Part shown: positions 1 to 13,565 of the stretch, in pieces
Position numbering within the stretch: position 1 is the first letter of the stretch
Layout of the letters: each line of letters opens with the position of its first letter
From: Marsupella aquatica
Lineage: Eukaryota > Marchantiophyta
Assembly (NCBI GenBank): GCA_973895155.1
Contig: OZ316896.1
Location: 19,654,001-19,718,000 of the forward strand
DNA length: 64,000 nt
Direction: 5' to 3'
Notes under the pieces: model-generated
The model's input: the letters and a program-made list of their open reading frames with translations, nothing else
What the model was told of the DNA's origin: nothing
Databases searched by the model: none
Made by a program: the position numbers and the translations under genes

Positions 1-18
1 TCAGAGAAAAGTGACAAC

Positions 19-3000
19 CTGGGCTCGCAAGTCAGATAGGTTGTCCTCCACCCTGCGTGTGCCTGGGATTACGCGAGCTTTTCCATCGTTATATTCTCCC
101 TCAGGATCAACAGTTGGTGACTCTAGAATTTTACGAATGCCATCTTCCTGGCAGCACATCAGTGGATTAAAATGACTGGATCGTGAAACACAAGCTATTC
201 TGACAGAAAAACTAATAAAGGCTGATCAAAACCATCTTCGACACAAATAATTTTCTGGAAAAAGTTAATTAGAGGTAGAAACGAATTATTCTTTCACTCT
301 AACACCAGAGCGTCGATGAGATAACACACGAATTCAGCCTTCCTCGCCTAGGCTCAGCAACTTGGTCCCTCGTTGACCTGTTCATCTCTGTAAAATACCT
401 GGAATTCGCCATTGTCCACGAGCTTAAATGCCTTGATTGCTGCTCCTTCTTCCCAAATAGCTTTCGAGAACGGCGGCATACTGCGTCCATGCATATTCGA
501 TGTCACTGAAACGGGTCAACATATCGAAGAGAAAATTTCTTTCCCGTTCAGCTGACCATGCAGCAAGTTTCTAACGGCGTCTTACGGCCTTTGCCTACAA
601 TTGATCTGGTCTGTGAGGGCTCTATCCAATTCTAAGGACAGTTTCAAATAGATTTACATCTGATTGTATTTTGCCCTTACTCTCAACCAAGGTCATAAAA
701 CTATTCTAAAATTAAGAGCTACAAGTTGTAAACCTACTTCCAGGTTCGGTGCTACATTGACAGGATTTCTCTGACGTATTTAGTAATGGTGCACTGGTTC
801 ACATCTTAGAAACCAAAAGTACAAGAAGTAGACTTTGTGGACTTCGTGGTATCTTCTTAGGCTGAGAGAGATTTCTACCTGCCAGGTGTGACACCACCAA
901 TTTCTGCATGGTGCCCTCTGCTTGCTACGAAAAATATAAGATTTCCGTCTTTAAAAACCTGGAGACGCAAAATGATCATCTCTATTAGCAGCTGAATTAG
1001 CAGCAGAAAACCAGGTACTTATTTGGCTCATGAGTACAAAGTGAAGTCTCTAATTGAAGGCAAGGACAAGACTCAAACCGGAGTGACAACGGTGATGTCC
1101 GGCAGATGACTTCCTCCAGAAGCAGGATGGTTTGTGACCAAAACGTCACCCTCCTTCAGATTTTTGCCCCTGCAAGACACCCGCTCCTGCCCCGATAAAT
1201 CCACAGTACGGAATCTGCTCTTGTAATGATTAAAGCATATGCGCAAGCATTGTCGAATGTCAATTCAAGTTCATTGCTCTGATGTTCGGAGTTACCAGTG
1301 CTCCCTATAACATGAATAATCCAGCAGTTCCCCCCCGCCCACGAAGCTGTGACTTTTGACTGCCTCTTTGCAAGAATTGCTCGAAAATAAATACGGCCAT
1401 GTAACTTTGCTAAGAGAGTGGTTGCTTGAGCACTTTGAAGCAAAGAAATACATACGGGATGCCAACAAACAGAAAAGACCTTCTGTATGATAATATAATT
1501 ACATGAATAACATACATCACAGTTTCGATCCGCAGGCAGAAGGACTTGCCAGTATTCAAGTTGCCATCGCACAGTGCTTGACATGGCCCCCAAGTGGACT
1601 GGTACATGCGGTGCATTTGCTACCAGGCCCCCATTTGGGCTGAATAAAGCACAGGAAAAATCCAAACGCTCCTGTGTTTAGGAAATGAGCGTGGCATGAG
1701 CCTTCATTATGGTGAATACACAAATTAAAAGCAAAATTCATCACAAAATTTGTCGTCAACAGTGAACAGGAATGAATATAATAATAGACTGGAAGTGCAG
1801 AACATTTCACATGTTTACCTTAATATTGGTGGATATGGATGTGCGCTGTAAGGTACGGCCCATTTGCTCCGCAATCCCCATAAATCTGTTGTTGAAGATG
1901 GACAGCTGTATAACATCTATTTTTGTATCGACTGATGGACCAGTATTACTATGAATCTCAATGCGCACATTGCCATGCTTAGTAATGCTCGCCGTGGAAT
2001 CAGGCTCCACAATAATCTGAAGTAGAACAGAACACGCGTCGGTTAGGACAACGACGAGGACTTTGGAAGACAGGCCCACAAGTCGTAAAAGAAAGTAGTT
2101 TCATAGCTGGCACTGACAGTTTCAATACCGTGCTGTTTCCATTCATGATAACAGCAGGGCCAGGGATCGTATGCCCATATCCTAGCTTCTCAAGCATATA
2201 TATCTGCACACAAAACATCATTGCTTATGTCACTCAAGCTGATAACTAGACTGCGAAGTAAAGAGAAATAGATATTCAAAATGACTGAAATAGATCTATG
2301 GACTGACAAAAGGGAAACTTCACGGACAATCTTTCAAAGCTTTCGCCTCGGATTGAGAGAGTAAGATTAAGAACACGGCAATGAGCCAAGCCAAGGAGAA
2401 AAGCATACCGGGACTTTGTGCCATCCAGTTCCAAAATACACCTGGTGTTGAGTCTCTTCTGCCTTGGGCTCACCCTCAGCCTTCTCTAGGACCACTGACC
2501 TGGATTGTGAGGTAAACATTCCATGACAACTTCAGAAAGATTCACTCTATCAAGTTGGGAAAAAGCGTAAGTCGGACGTGCACAATATGGACATCCCATC
2601 CACCGAAAGCAACTTACAAGGCACGCATTCATCAGGTTGCACAACCAACAGTTCCGGAACGATCAGAGGAACCGTCTAGTTATAAGTGTCCAATGATACC
2701 TTAGGATGTTTGTAACACCAGTTCCTCGAACCCTCACATCACTGATGAGAATGGCCTTTTTTTGCAACTCGAAGCCATATCTGAGAACCAACATTTAGAG
2801 CGTAATTGATCAACGGTAGTTGCAAACAAAGCGTGGAACTCCTCATGTAGAAGCCAGTCCATTCTTTTAGATAAAGTGATATATGAAAGGGAGGAAAGGA
2901 CCCGTTCTATTAGATAAAGTGATCTATGAAAGGGAGGGAAGGACCCAAATTTGAGACTTCCTGCGTTTGCTCATGGAAGTCAGAACAACCAACGAGAGAA

Positions 3001-6000
3001 GCTCCTATGCCCTAGATCGTACAAACTGTTGAGTTTACGGAGGATACAAGGAGGCTGAACAGAGATTTACATAGAAGAAAGGAATGTAGGTTCTTGCTGT
3101 CTTGCATGATATTCTAGAGTGAAAGCTCTATGATGTCAGTTTGATGGGAAAAGCCGAAAAAATTCTTTGATGAAGGTACGAATGCCAAGTGCATTGGCAT
3201 TTCACGGAACACCAATGGAGCGCATAAAGAGAAGCTGGTGAAGACACATGAACTTACTCTCTGCGAAACTGTTTCACAAACTCTTGCGCATAATCACTTT
3301 TACTATCAACAGGTTTACTGATCATCATGGCTGTATCTGTGCCCTGCAGACGTCAAGCAGGAAATGCTCAGAGCAATATCCTACAACCAAATTGCGGTAA
3401 GTTCAGCAGTTCAGACATTGCAAAAGAGGAACTCTGATGAACCCATGACCCACCTCATAACGAAGATTCAGAAACACCTCTGTTGAGATATCTTTATCCT
3501 CGAAGCCCTGCAGAGAGAAATATCTTGTAACATCGGGATATCAAACCTTCATCAATCCATAGAGTAACATAAAATTTGGAAGCAGATGATAAGGAGATGC
3601 TAGCTATACACCACTCGGTAACTCTGCAGTCCCTAAACGTATTAAACTAAAAGTTTCTTGCAAGTACTAAACCCCGAACTTCCTGAACGATATTATGAGA
3701 CAACACCTACCAATCATTTGACTCAGTAGGATGATTCACCTGGAGTCTAAGCTGCTTCTTGACCTCTTCCATAAGAGAAGAAGAGCGTCTTGACACCTCC
3801 TCCAAAGCAGCGGGACCATATTTTGCACTGTAAGGCTCCTGTGCCTCTTCTATGACATCAGCAAGCCCCATTCCATATGCACTCAATATTCCAGCGTACC
3901 TATGGACCACCACCTCACCTGCAATTGCAGACAGTGCCAAGAGAGATGAGAATGCAGCGCCTGATGTGACGTGCACCTGTCTTGACTGAATTGAAACAAC
4001 TCAATCGCAGATAATGTAGAATCGAAATCCTCAAGTTGGTTTTAAGGCCTTTAAGATATGTAAAACACTAGGCCAAACATAACTGTATGAAAAACAAACC
4101 CACCCATTCCCAGGGCCCGAGCAATGGCGCAGGCATGTTGTGGTCCTGCCCCACCAAAGCATGCTAACGCATGTTTACTTGTCTCATAACCCTTCATCTC
4201 TGTAAGCTGCAACAGCTCCCAGGAACAATGAGTCGACATGGAGAAAACCAAAACTGCAGCAGCTTCCACATAAAGGGTCACAGGATCTATTTTAAGGAAA
4301 CCAGGACTGCTCCGTTCTGACAGTTTCTGGTTGATAAGATGTACGGCAACATTTGGTCAAAAGCTAGAAAGCTCTTACAAATATTCAAACTGAACTATTG
4401 TTTGTACCTGACGGATTGGACGACACATGGCCTCATTTGCAACATCCAAGAATCCAAGGGCAATCTCCTCCGCGGTCATGTCCTTGGCTGAAAACAATTT
4501 TGTAAAGTAAACAACAACATGTATTTAGTACGAATTAAATTGGTGCAAGGAAAGAAATTGCTAGAAGTGCTTCAACACAGACATCATTTCTAGCCTCCAA
4601 CACGTTCAATTATGGGAACAAAGTAGCGGAATCCCAGGAAAAAAGGCCCACGTCCGTATTTTCCCAATTGTTCGCACTGAATAGAGTACTAACATTCAGA
4701 GTCCTGCTCATGGCGGTGAGTATTTATTGTGGAAGCCAAGTCTTTGAATGCCAGACGGCTTGCCTCCACATCCAATGGTTCATTTTCCTGCCATCGAGCA
4801 CACAATCTTCTCAGTTCGAAATTCTGATCCAACGTTATGTTAACACTAATGTGCGCTCGCTTTCAGAAACAAAACCCACCTTTGGGCCAAATATTAAAGG
4901 AAAGTACTCCGGTATAATTCGTCCAAGAATTAGGTTGGCATCAGTGACAGCCAACTGCCCTCCCTTGCGATAGCAGACTGGCCCAGGGTGCGCACTGACT
5001 GATTCAGGCCCTACCTGCAGGGTAACAAAGTTTACACTGTAAGAAAAGGAGGTCTAATGGGAGTTCACAATCAGAATTTGTGAAGCATTAGAAGACTTCT
5101 CGTACAATGCCTAACCTTGAAGACTCCAGCTAAGAACTTGAGTTTAGAGCCTCCACCCGCTGCCACTGTATTTATATCAAGTTGGGGTGCCTGCATGGTC
5201 GCACATGTCTCCAAAGTAAAATTTTGAGGACCGAAATAACCAAGCAAATAAACCGCGAAACAGAAGGCAGCCATTGCGAGTGCACGAGCTATTTTCTGAC
5301 AGACCTACCCAAGGCTCCAGTAAATCAAACTCATTTATATCCTCCAGGAGTATCAAGACCTGGTCTGTGGGTAATGTGGTCATTCTCTAAGGAATCCTCA
5401 ATAGCATCTCATGACACCCCAATTAGATAGTTTCCAAAATTCCGCTTGCAACCTGATCAATGGTACCTGGATGATAACCCCAGCCGTTTGAGTTTCCAAG
5501 ACCTGTTCATATGCACCAGCGTATCTGCTGACATCTGTTGATGTTCCTCCCATGTCAAACCCTATTAGCTGCACATAAAAGTATCCATAACTCCGTTCAG
5601 AACCCAAAATTTATAAAGAGCTCGTAATCCTGAACTGGACTACAGACAAACAATCTTCTCTGAACAAAACTTATGCACGAACCAGTACTTACAGGTTGAT
5701 TGGTTTCCAAGCCAAATGTCGTTTTAGCATATCCAACTACACCACCTGCTGGTCCTGAGAGAATGGCCTGACATGAGGAAAAAATGTCATCCTGAGTAGT
5801 TCTGCTTGTAATTGACGAAAAGTAAAGAACACCTTGAGCTTTTGCAACCAAATAAAGATATTATCGCTTGCTCAAGAATTCACAGATCCTGATACGAAGC
5901 AACTGAAGCACCTTGCTTATGACAGAGTATAACCTTGTGACCTGAGAACCGACTTTCTGGGGTAAGTCCTCCATCAGACTGCATAAAGGACACAGTCACT

Positions 6001-9000
6001 TTGTCCAGCCCATCATCGAATCCTGAATCATACCAGAAAGTCACAATATAAACTGAGACAGACACCAAGGAAAATAACCCAAATCAAGATCTCGATACAA
6101 ACACAGCGCAGGAAATTGAGTTTGCATTTTAATATGAAAACGTTCATTACGAATCCAATATGCAAGGGGATAGCGCTTCGCTTCAACAGATTGAAATGTG
6201 AACTCCTGGGGTGAACATACTATGATATGGCTTGCAAATTCGTGAAATTATTGCCAATGGTCCATGCATTTGACTTGGAAGAAAGTCCACTCCTTACCAG
6301 AAAGGAAGCCCGACAGGTATTCCCTAATGACTGGGGTCAAATAGGCATCCACAGTTGCAGTCAGACCCCTTGGAACAGCTCGTACCATAGGAACAAGGGC
6401 AGATGATATGGACACCTGTTTAAAACCCATACTCCTTGCAACTCGCTCCACTATCTGCTCATGGCATCAATCAGTTTGTAGAGTTACATGATACTGAGCA
6501 GTACAGTCAAGTTCCCTTCACAGTCTCTACCCATGCGTAATTTTACAGCAATCTCAGAGAAGTTGAACTACCAAGCTGTCTTCTCACAATCAGGAGATCC
6601 GCAGATGGTATTTCATCACTGCACTGGCATCCACAAGTTCGAAATTGGAACTCTCCCGTCATATTCAGGCAACATATTAATCAGTCTTCCATGACTACAA
6701 CTGCCACAATCTAAACCTTGCTTGATTCCTAAAATCTCAACTGACAGAGACGATGACCAAATCTATATCAACAGATTCCAGCACATGTCATTTCTCCTTC
6801 CAAACAGTGACATGAGGGAGGGGCCTTCAATAATGTAAATAACGCGAAGCTATGAAAACAATCACCTGTTCATGAGCAGGATAGATATATGAATGAAGAA
6901 ATACAACAGCGAGACTCTTAAATCCTTTGTCCAGCAAGGCCTGTTCACAATACCATAGGGTACAAGTTCGTTAGATACAGCAGTCAAGCGTCGAATGAAC
7001 CCCTTCCAATAAGTTGCAGCTACAGGCCAAAATTGCAGCTGAATCTTTGGTGAGTGCAATTTATTTCGAAAAATTTGATGTTGATCGACTTAATATCAAA
7101 GCTCCCGCTTGCAAAGTTTACGTAGGTGTGGAAAGATAGTCAAGAAAACGACCTGCAACGCAGGCTTTAGGCTATCTTCCTCTAGAGGTTTGACAATCTC
7201 CACCGTTTCTCCTGAAACTCCTTTGACTGACTGAGTACCCTCCTTTGGAGAACTACTGACTCCACTCAAAGCAAGCTGGACACGCTCATCCACTTCTACC
7301 ACTTCCTCATAACTGCAGAGAACCATGATTAGTAAAAGAGAGTCAATAAGCTGTTCCTTACTTTGCCAATTGCCACGCATTTCATAATGCTATTTTGCAA
7401 TGAATCGCGTTAAAGAGGCACTAGTGAGATATGTTATTCATTTCCTCGAATGTTGGTCACTCGCAAATAGAAACCACTTTTCCAATATAGGTGACCATGG
7501 CCAATCAAAGCACTGTCCTCCATTTAGCTTCAAGGTTTAGGCAATGCCATAGAAAAGAACTACTATACATACAGTGTTGAGGGTATTGAGACCGTCAAAT
7601 CGAAAATTTTTGGGCGAGCCTGATTTCCAATTCGTAAGAGATCTCTAAATCCCTGCGAAAACATCAAAAGACCAGAGTCTTAAGAGATTCAGGGGAGTCC
7701 TTCAAGAGCGCACAATCTCCGCACATGAGCACGTGTAACACTGCTCATATGCTCTGCTTAGCGGACGGAAAAATCTGAGAACGCAAAGTTGAATCAGACT
7801 CAATTAACAACCTTGGTTACACACAATGCAGTGCGTTCACCCTTTCTTTCAAGTAGTGCATTTGTTGCAACAGTTGTACCTGGAAGTTCACAGCTACATG
7901 AATTAGTTCAAAGTTGGCATTATCTACAGCAGGGACGACATAAGAAGAAAGTAGATGGGCAGAAAAAAATGGATATGTATTTTTATTTTTCTCCCTTCTG
8001 CGAGAAAAGCGGCGGCTTTCTGTTCCCTTGAACTCTCTCCTTTAACGCGGGGAGTTAATTCTGCTGATATACCTTGGGGTCACGCACTGAAAGTTAAAAT
8101 TCGATTCATTCTTTAGAAGGATGCAATTTGTTAAGTTCATGAACTTAAAATAGGTTAGCATTAAAAAAGGAACAGGATCTGAAAATTCACTTTCGGTAGG
8201 AACAACTCAGCTGCCCTGAGAAATCTTTCCGACGGACAAGAAGCAGGATGTCGGGAGCAATTCTCAAGTAGAAAGTGCATGCAACAAATGGATAAGACGA
8301 CAGGAGATTTACCCATTCGAATCCAGTCCAGTCTCGCAGTTGGGAGCTTCTGGGACCTTGGAATTTTCTCCCCCGTCACCTGGACCATCAAGATTCGACT
8401 TAGAGAACATGACGTGCCATTCTATACCACGATCTGCTCACTCTTCGTCTCGCAATTCTAAACCGAAAACCTTGACGGCATTTTTTATCGCAATGCATTG
8501 CTTAAAGGTCAAGCGACAGCGGATGTACCTCTTCCAGAATTCTCCTTATTCCTTCACGAGGCGCATCTTCGTAGTTACCCGGATCTACAGACAGGAGCTT
8601 AATAAAACGCCAACCTGGCTCTCCAGGCACCTGCAAGAAAAAGTTAGGCATGTATCAATCAAGGTACCACCAGCTACATCGAGCACAATTCATCTTCCTG
8701 GAAAACATCATAACTGCGGTTCAATTGGATTCCCCGAACACCTTACGGAACCTTGCTACATCGGATGAACACCATTTCTTGCTTGCTAAACGCGCACAGC
8801 TTTGCGTCAGGGTTGGCGCCTTCCACTACCCCATCAGAAGGCCAGCTGAGCATGGCTGACGAGGAAATCGTTCATTCCATGTAAAGGTCAAGCTTATGCC
8901 GGGGAATTAATAAAGCAATCACTACCGGAATTTCAGCCTGAATAGATATCGTGCGATTAGTAGCTTCCTCATTGCTTTCGATTCGTCACAATTTGCAGCT

Positions 9001-9584
9001 CTCTTTGTTGAATGTGTCCGTTGTCCATTCCATCCCTTCCTCCTGAATTCATTCTTGATCCATTCACTCAATCGCTGCCAATCTATCTCTGTCCATTGCT
9101 CCAAACTTCATTGACTATCCATTCAGTCCATCTTGTCTACGCGCACACCGTTTGTCCCTTGCTGGTGAAATTCATTCTCCATCCATTCTATCTTTGTCAT
9201 TGTGCAAACTTGTTGTACCTTGCTCCCATTCGAAAATGTATTCATTCATTCATTCGAAAATTGTTAGCAAACGTCCGGTCCTTTCCTCTAACAATTTACA
9301 CATTCATTCTTGTGAAGAGTGTCTATTATCTATGTTGCAAAATGTTGTGTCGCTGTCTGAGCTGATGGGATGTGATATCTCTGCGCTTGATCATCAGGCG
9401 ATTCCGAAAAAAAACTGAAAAAAGAAAATTAAATTGCCTGCCATACCAAAGTTCATTCAAGGAAATCACGAGGAGCACCAAGCTAAGAATTCAAGCACTA
9501 TACCTCAGCGTAGACATCCGTGAACGTGCCGCCTCTGTCAATGCAGAACCGGAATTGTCTGGCGCTGCGATCCTTCTCCGCCAT
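19..9584 (-). CDS. OXP1: 5-oxoprolinase (ATP-hydrolysing), 28 exons, C-terminus outside window
   Basis: Cytosolic enzyme that opens 5-oxo-L-proline to L-glutamate with ATP, in glutathione turnover. Exons, 5' to 3': 9584-9504, 8630-8529, 8379-8313, 7879-7812, 7652-7573, 7312-7153, 6940-6866, 6454-6298, 6022-5934, 5767-5693, 5568-5467, 5190-5116, 5014-4880, 4787-4694, 4487-4408, 4206-4104, 3918-3740, 3507-3454, 3343-3258, 2780-2700, 2499-2409, 2203-2129, 2016-1819, 1671-1550, 1169-1079, 958-879, 480-399, 147-19. They total 2811 nt (937 codons) in one phase. The start [10 protein letters not shown] precedes the family motif [10 protein letters not shown]. The nucleotide-binding motif [14 protein letters not shown] lies near residues 321-334 and [12 protein letters not shown] near 496. 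The hydantoinase B part begins around residue 736 ([12 protein letters not shown]). The last visible exon ends at a donor, so about 330 residues of a ~1265-residue family protein are missing to the left. I saw no frameshift or stop in the 28 exons. Junctions are hand-placed; exons 18-21 are the least conserved. Confidence 0.95.
1170..1549 (-). other. GC-AG intron of OXP1 (intron 24)
   Basis: The donor reads TG|GCAAGTC and the acceptor TTGCAG. Only the GC donor gives a continuous protein: the split TG|G codon makes the Trp of the family motif, followed by Gly-Lys-Asn. A GT donor a few bases downstream would add residues foreign to the family and break the phase. Confidence 0.75.
2861..2947. 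repeat. 43-bp tandem duplication inside OXP1 intron 19
   Basis: Two adjacent copies (about 2861-2904 and 2905-2947) share TTAGATAAAGTGAT and ATGAAAGGGAGG and differ at only a few positions, so the duplication is recent relative to the intron. It lies wholly within the intron at 2781-3257. Confidence 0.85.
8631..9503 (-). other. First intron of OXP1, pyrimidine-rich
   Basis: 873 bp between exon 1 and exon 2, the longest OXP1 intron in the window. Around 9010-9260 it carries many scattered copies of TCCATTC-like words and a short ATTC microsatellite near 9240-9255. No other coding signal was recognised. Confidence 0.7.
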
Positions 9585-9939
9585 GCTTTTCGTCAGTCAC
9601 GTCGACTCAGTCGTGCAAAACAACAGCAATTAATCTGTCCACGGGGAGCACTTCCCGTCTTTTTCAGATTCGCTCACAGCCAGAAATCAGGCCATCAACG
9701 TGTCTAACAATTGGCAGCGAGGGCCGGGCATGACTGTCGATTTCTAATCCAGTTTGGTTCGTTCGACAGGGGCCGACACCCGAATGTTGTGGGAGAGCCG
9801 TCCTCGAGCCGAAATCAATCTCAACCAGCTCCCTCAATCAGCGCAGAAGCGCAGAAGCTCCCTCACTCTGTTGCGCAGCGCAGAAACTCTCGTGTGCTGA
9901 GAGCTTCGGAAGCTATGCCGAATGTGGCGCTGATGCTTG
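9585..9939. promoter_or_regulatory. Upstream and 5'-leader region of OXP1
   Basis: This non-repetitive stretch separates the OXP1 start codon from the minisatellite. It should contain the OXP1 5' leader and proximal promoter by position. I could not identify a convincing TATA box or initiator, so the call rests on location alone. Confidence 0.4.
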
Positions 9940-10611
9940 ACACCGTGGAACGAGTACAGTGTGGTGCTTGCTCTGAGGTTCGAGTACCGCAGAACACGAG
10001 TACCATGGTGCTATGAGGGTGCTAGGAGGGTGCAATGAGGGTGCTATGAGAGTACACAGGTGCTTGCCCTGAGGTTCGAGTACCGCAGAACACGAGTACT
10101 GTGGTGCTATGAGGGTGCTATTAGAGTACACAGGTGCTTGCTCTGAGGTTCGAGAATCGCCGAAAACGAGTTTCGTGGTGCTATTAGAGTACAGTGGTGC
10201 TATTAGAGTACAGTGGTGCTATTAGAGTACAGTGGTGCTATGAGAGTACAGTGGTGCTATGAGAGTACAGTGGTGCTATGAGGGCGCTATAAGATTACAC
10301 AGGTGCTTGCTCTGAGTTTAGAGTACCGCAGAACACGAGTACCATGGTGCTATGAGAGAACAAAGGTGTTTTCTCTGAGGTTAGAGTATTGCAGAACACT
10401 AGTACAGTGGTGCTATGAGAGTACAGCGGTCATTGCTCTGAGGTTGGAGTTTAGCAGAACACCAGTACAGTGGTGCTATGGGAGTACAGTGGTGTTTGCT
10501 CTGAGGTTTGAGTACTGCAGAACCCGAGTAATGGTGCTATGAGAGTACAGCCATAATTGCTCTGAGGTTGGAGTTTAGCAGAACACCAGTACAATGATGC
10601 TATGAGAGGAC
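9940..10611. repeat. ~63-bp minisatellite, left part
   Basis: Units carry the words TTGCTCTGAGGTT, GCAGAACA, GAGTAC and GGTGCTATGAGAGTACAG in fixed order. The period is about 61-63 bp in the right half (10380-10611). Toward the left it is looser, with an inner GGTGCTATTAGAGTACAGT sub-repeat of about 20 bp repeated several times near 10175-10290. The array stops exactly at the TAA that flanks the Harbinger element and resumes beyond it in the same orientation. Confidence 0.9.
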
Positions 10612-10749
10612 TAAGAGCATTCGGGCGGGCGCCATCCGGCCAGTTCAGCCTCGATATTAAAAATCGACAATCACTATTTGTGCACCTAGAACTGATTAAC
10701 TCTCATTGTTCATTCATATATTCTCCGTGTCCCCCGTTTGGTCTTTGTG

Positions 10750-11608
10750 TTGCGTGCACTTCTGCAGAGTTGAAGCAGCTTTGCTACTCATGGATGCACA
10801 TATCTCAAGATCCAATTGTCGGGGCTGGACAAAGAAACCTGACTTTTGGGGATCGTGTAGCAGCACAATTGTACAATGAGCATCGACCATGGGGCACACA
10901 AGAGAGAGGTGCCAGATCCTTAGAGAGCAAATGGGGTGAGGTAAAGCACGATGTCACCAAATTCTCTCGTGCATTTACCAATGTAGTGGACCTTTGTTTG
11001 TTAGGATCAAACGAGGACACCTTGCAGAAAGCCAAGGAACTCTACTCAGAGAAGCATCTTAAGGGAAAAGAATTTGCTTTCATTGAGACAGTGTTGGTAC
11101 TTGCTCAAAGAGTGCCCTCGATTTTCCAATACTGTTGACGATATGGCACCCAAGGGGAAGGGGAAGCAGAAAGGGAAGAAGGCAGCACAAAAGGAGAATG
11201 AGTTGCCAAGCCCTCAGACTCCTGAAGAAGTTAACAAACAGTTGACCAATGTGGACATCGGGTACATAGAAGAAGTCCACATTGGTACCAGCCTATGCAC
11301 AACGTAAAATGGTTGCCAGCAACACCAAGAGATTGAAAATCATGGAAGATCAGAGCTTGTTTAGCTTGCAAGCAGCAGATGTTGATGAGGAATGCCAAGA
11401 ATTTTTCAAGTTGCAGAGATCACGGGAGCTAGAGAAGTTCAAGAAAAAACTTGTCATGGAGGAAGAAGAGGTTTCTATCTCAAGTAGGCGACTTGATTGT
11501 CCACCATCTACATGTAATTCTGTCAAAAACAATCCAAGAGCAAGAATTGATCAAGACTCCCTCACCGCATACACAGACATCTCTCACGCAAGTGCCATTG
11601 AGGAATAG
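10750..11608 (+). pseudogene. Harbinger ORF1 (Myb/trihelix-like, NAM-associated type), frameshifted
   Basis: The first part (to about 11080) encodes a segment with SWMHISQDPIVG, FGDRVAAQLYNEH and a SKWGEVKHDVTKF motif. This resembles the helix-rich N-terminal domain of plant proteins often annotated as NAM-associated or GST-T3-like, which are largely transposon ORF1 relatives. At about 11080-11095 the similarity moves to another frame (QCWYLLKECPRF, then a Lys-rich linker with MAPKGKGKQKGKK). Near 11285-11310 it moves again, to a coiled-coil-like tail with many Glu/Lys. At least two frame changes are needed, so the gene is broken. In the superfamily ORF1 helps the transposase bind the ends. 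Confidence 0.75.
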
Positions 11609-11619
11609 TTGGTTCTCAA

Positions 11620-13560
11620 GTGAGCAAAGATATGTGATTGAGTCAAAGAGGCTCATAAATTGGCGCTGGAACATAAATGTTTGTAACTTTTTTACTAATT
11701 CAAGGTCCTACGATGTTGCTCTTGTTGTGGGATGGAAAGAGGCAATGTTCTCCCTGAAAGCATTGGTGATTATCAAAAGACCTCCTCTTGTCACTGCTCT
11801 CCCTTATAAGGGTAGTTGTCCTTCATTGAACTTGGTTCCAGTAGTACACCGGCCATCTAAGCAAGATTTGGATCCATGAGATCTCTTTAATAACCAAAGG
11901 CAAGGATAGGATCGCCAGAATGTTTTCCCTAGATTTAAGAGTCAATTATTTTACAAATGCATATCTGCAGAATCATTTTCGGATGTTCTTGAAATAAAAT
12001 ATTGGCATACTTTCACATTAATCTTCCAAATACATGCCAAGGGGTTCCTTGTTTGTGGAGTCCCACCGGGAGTCCCTAAAGACAAGCCCGTCTCTGAGCC
12101 GACTACTTTTGATGTCAGTTTTTTCAACAGTTCTCAGATGCAAGTTTAGAGTTTTGTTTTGCTTTGGCACAATTATTTGTCAGTCAAACTTTGAGATCTC
12201 TTTGTCTTTGATCTACCAAAGTGTACCTTAGTTTGATCCACATCTTGGCTAGTGTCCAAAATGCGTTGATTTGCCTCTTGTTTAGAATACATTTCTTATT
12301 TATGACACCTCATATGTAGGCACAATGCACATGACTAAGTCAATCGAGAATTTCTTGTATCTTCTCAGTTCGACACCTAACATTTAATTAGGCACAGTGC
12401 AAATGATTGATTGTCACTTTTGAGTTAGATTGGGTTTCTCTCTTCTCTCTTCTGCCATCGATTCGTTATTGTTCAACAGAATTGTTCTTATAAAAGCATT
12501 ATAAAAGCAACCTGGAAGCTTATTGGACTTCTCATTCAACTCTATTGTAAACGCAAAGTTCTTTCGCCATCTCATAAGAAAGGACTCAAAGTTTTTTTCC
12601 TCTTGGTTGTGTGAACAGTAAGAAAATTCAGGCAGGCAGGCCTGAAGATCCAGTCCCGGTTGTGTATGAGATGTTGTCCAATGAAACTCTTATCCAATAT
12701 GTTCACTTTCTCAAAACTCGGTAGACCTTGGTTCTCTCAGATTCATAGGCTATGTAATGATGATCACTCTACATAAAATACTTAAACAAATGCATATTCA
12801 ATACAAAAAAATCTTTGTACATCTATCCGTGTGATGGAAGGCTACTAAAATATACATATAGTACAAAGCATCTCCTGAACATACCAACTCTCTAACATAT
12901 TTCATATTCAAGAGCTTTACACAATTTTATCCCTGGCATTGCCTTGCACAACAATAATGTTTGAATAATTATGTTGCGTCAAATCAGGTGTTCTTTAGCC
13001 GGTACAAATATAATTCTTCAATTACTTTCAATTGAATCCTATCATGTGCGTGACTTGGCAATGGACAGAACAAATCATTTCTAGCTAATTATCAAACTTA
13101 TACATCACACAGACAAAAGCAATTTTACACAGATTGGAAGCTCCTCTTTATTTTACAGAAATTAAAATGTGTAGACTAGCTAAGTAAGCTTTTAGTAATA
13201 GCTACTCGTTGACCAGTCCTTTGATTCTCTATATTTGTCAGCTCGATTAAACAACTACTCAGTACCATCAAGAAGAATCTCTCATGCCTACACTGTCCTC
13301 CCGTAGTAAAGACCTACTATAATAATACCCAATAGCGATCTCTTCTATTCACAGAGTTATCTTTGATTGAAGTATGGATACATTGTTACTAACATTGGTC
13401 AGAACTACTCAATTGCTCACGTAATGAAAATGATGCCCTCTACCTTTTAGAGCCCACAAATGGTCTACTAGGTCATTTTGAAGCATAAAATGGACTGAAT
13501 TGTCTTCAATGATCCGAGTGATAGCTAAATATTGCTTCTTGTCTGTTGTAGGTAGTCTCC
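11620..13560. other. Non-coding interior of the Harbinger element
   Basis: AT-rich sequence between the convergent ORF1 and transposase remnants. Only short open frames without family features occur. No nested element or terminal repeats were recognised. Confidence 0.5.
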
Positions 13561-13565
13561 TTCCT

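Noticed and set aside
8631-9939. Idea that the first OXP1 exon was lost or displaced by the transposon
   Set aside because: The exon with [10 protein letters not shown] was found at 9504-9584, on the gene side of the minisatellite.
9940-10611. CRISPR-like regular repeats
   Set aside because: The units are contiguous with no unique spacers, in a plant nuclear context. This is a minisatellite.
11074-11608. A separate cellular gene with a Lys-rich linker and coiled coil
   Set aside because: It continues the transposon ORF1 after a frame change and lies between the mapped ends of the element.
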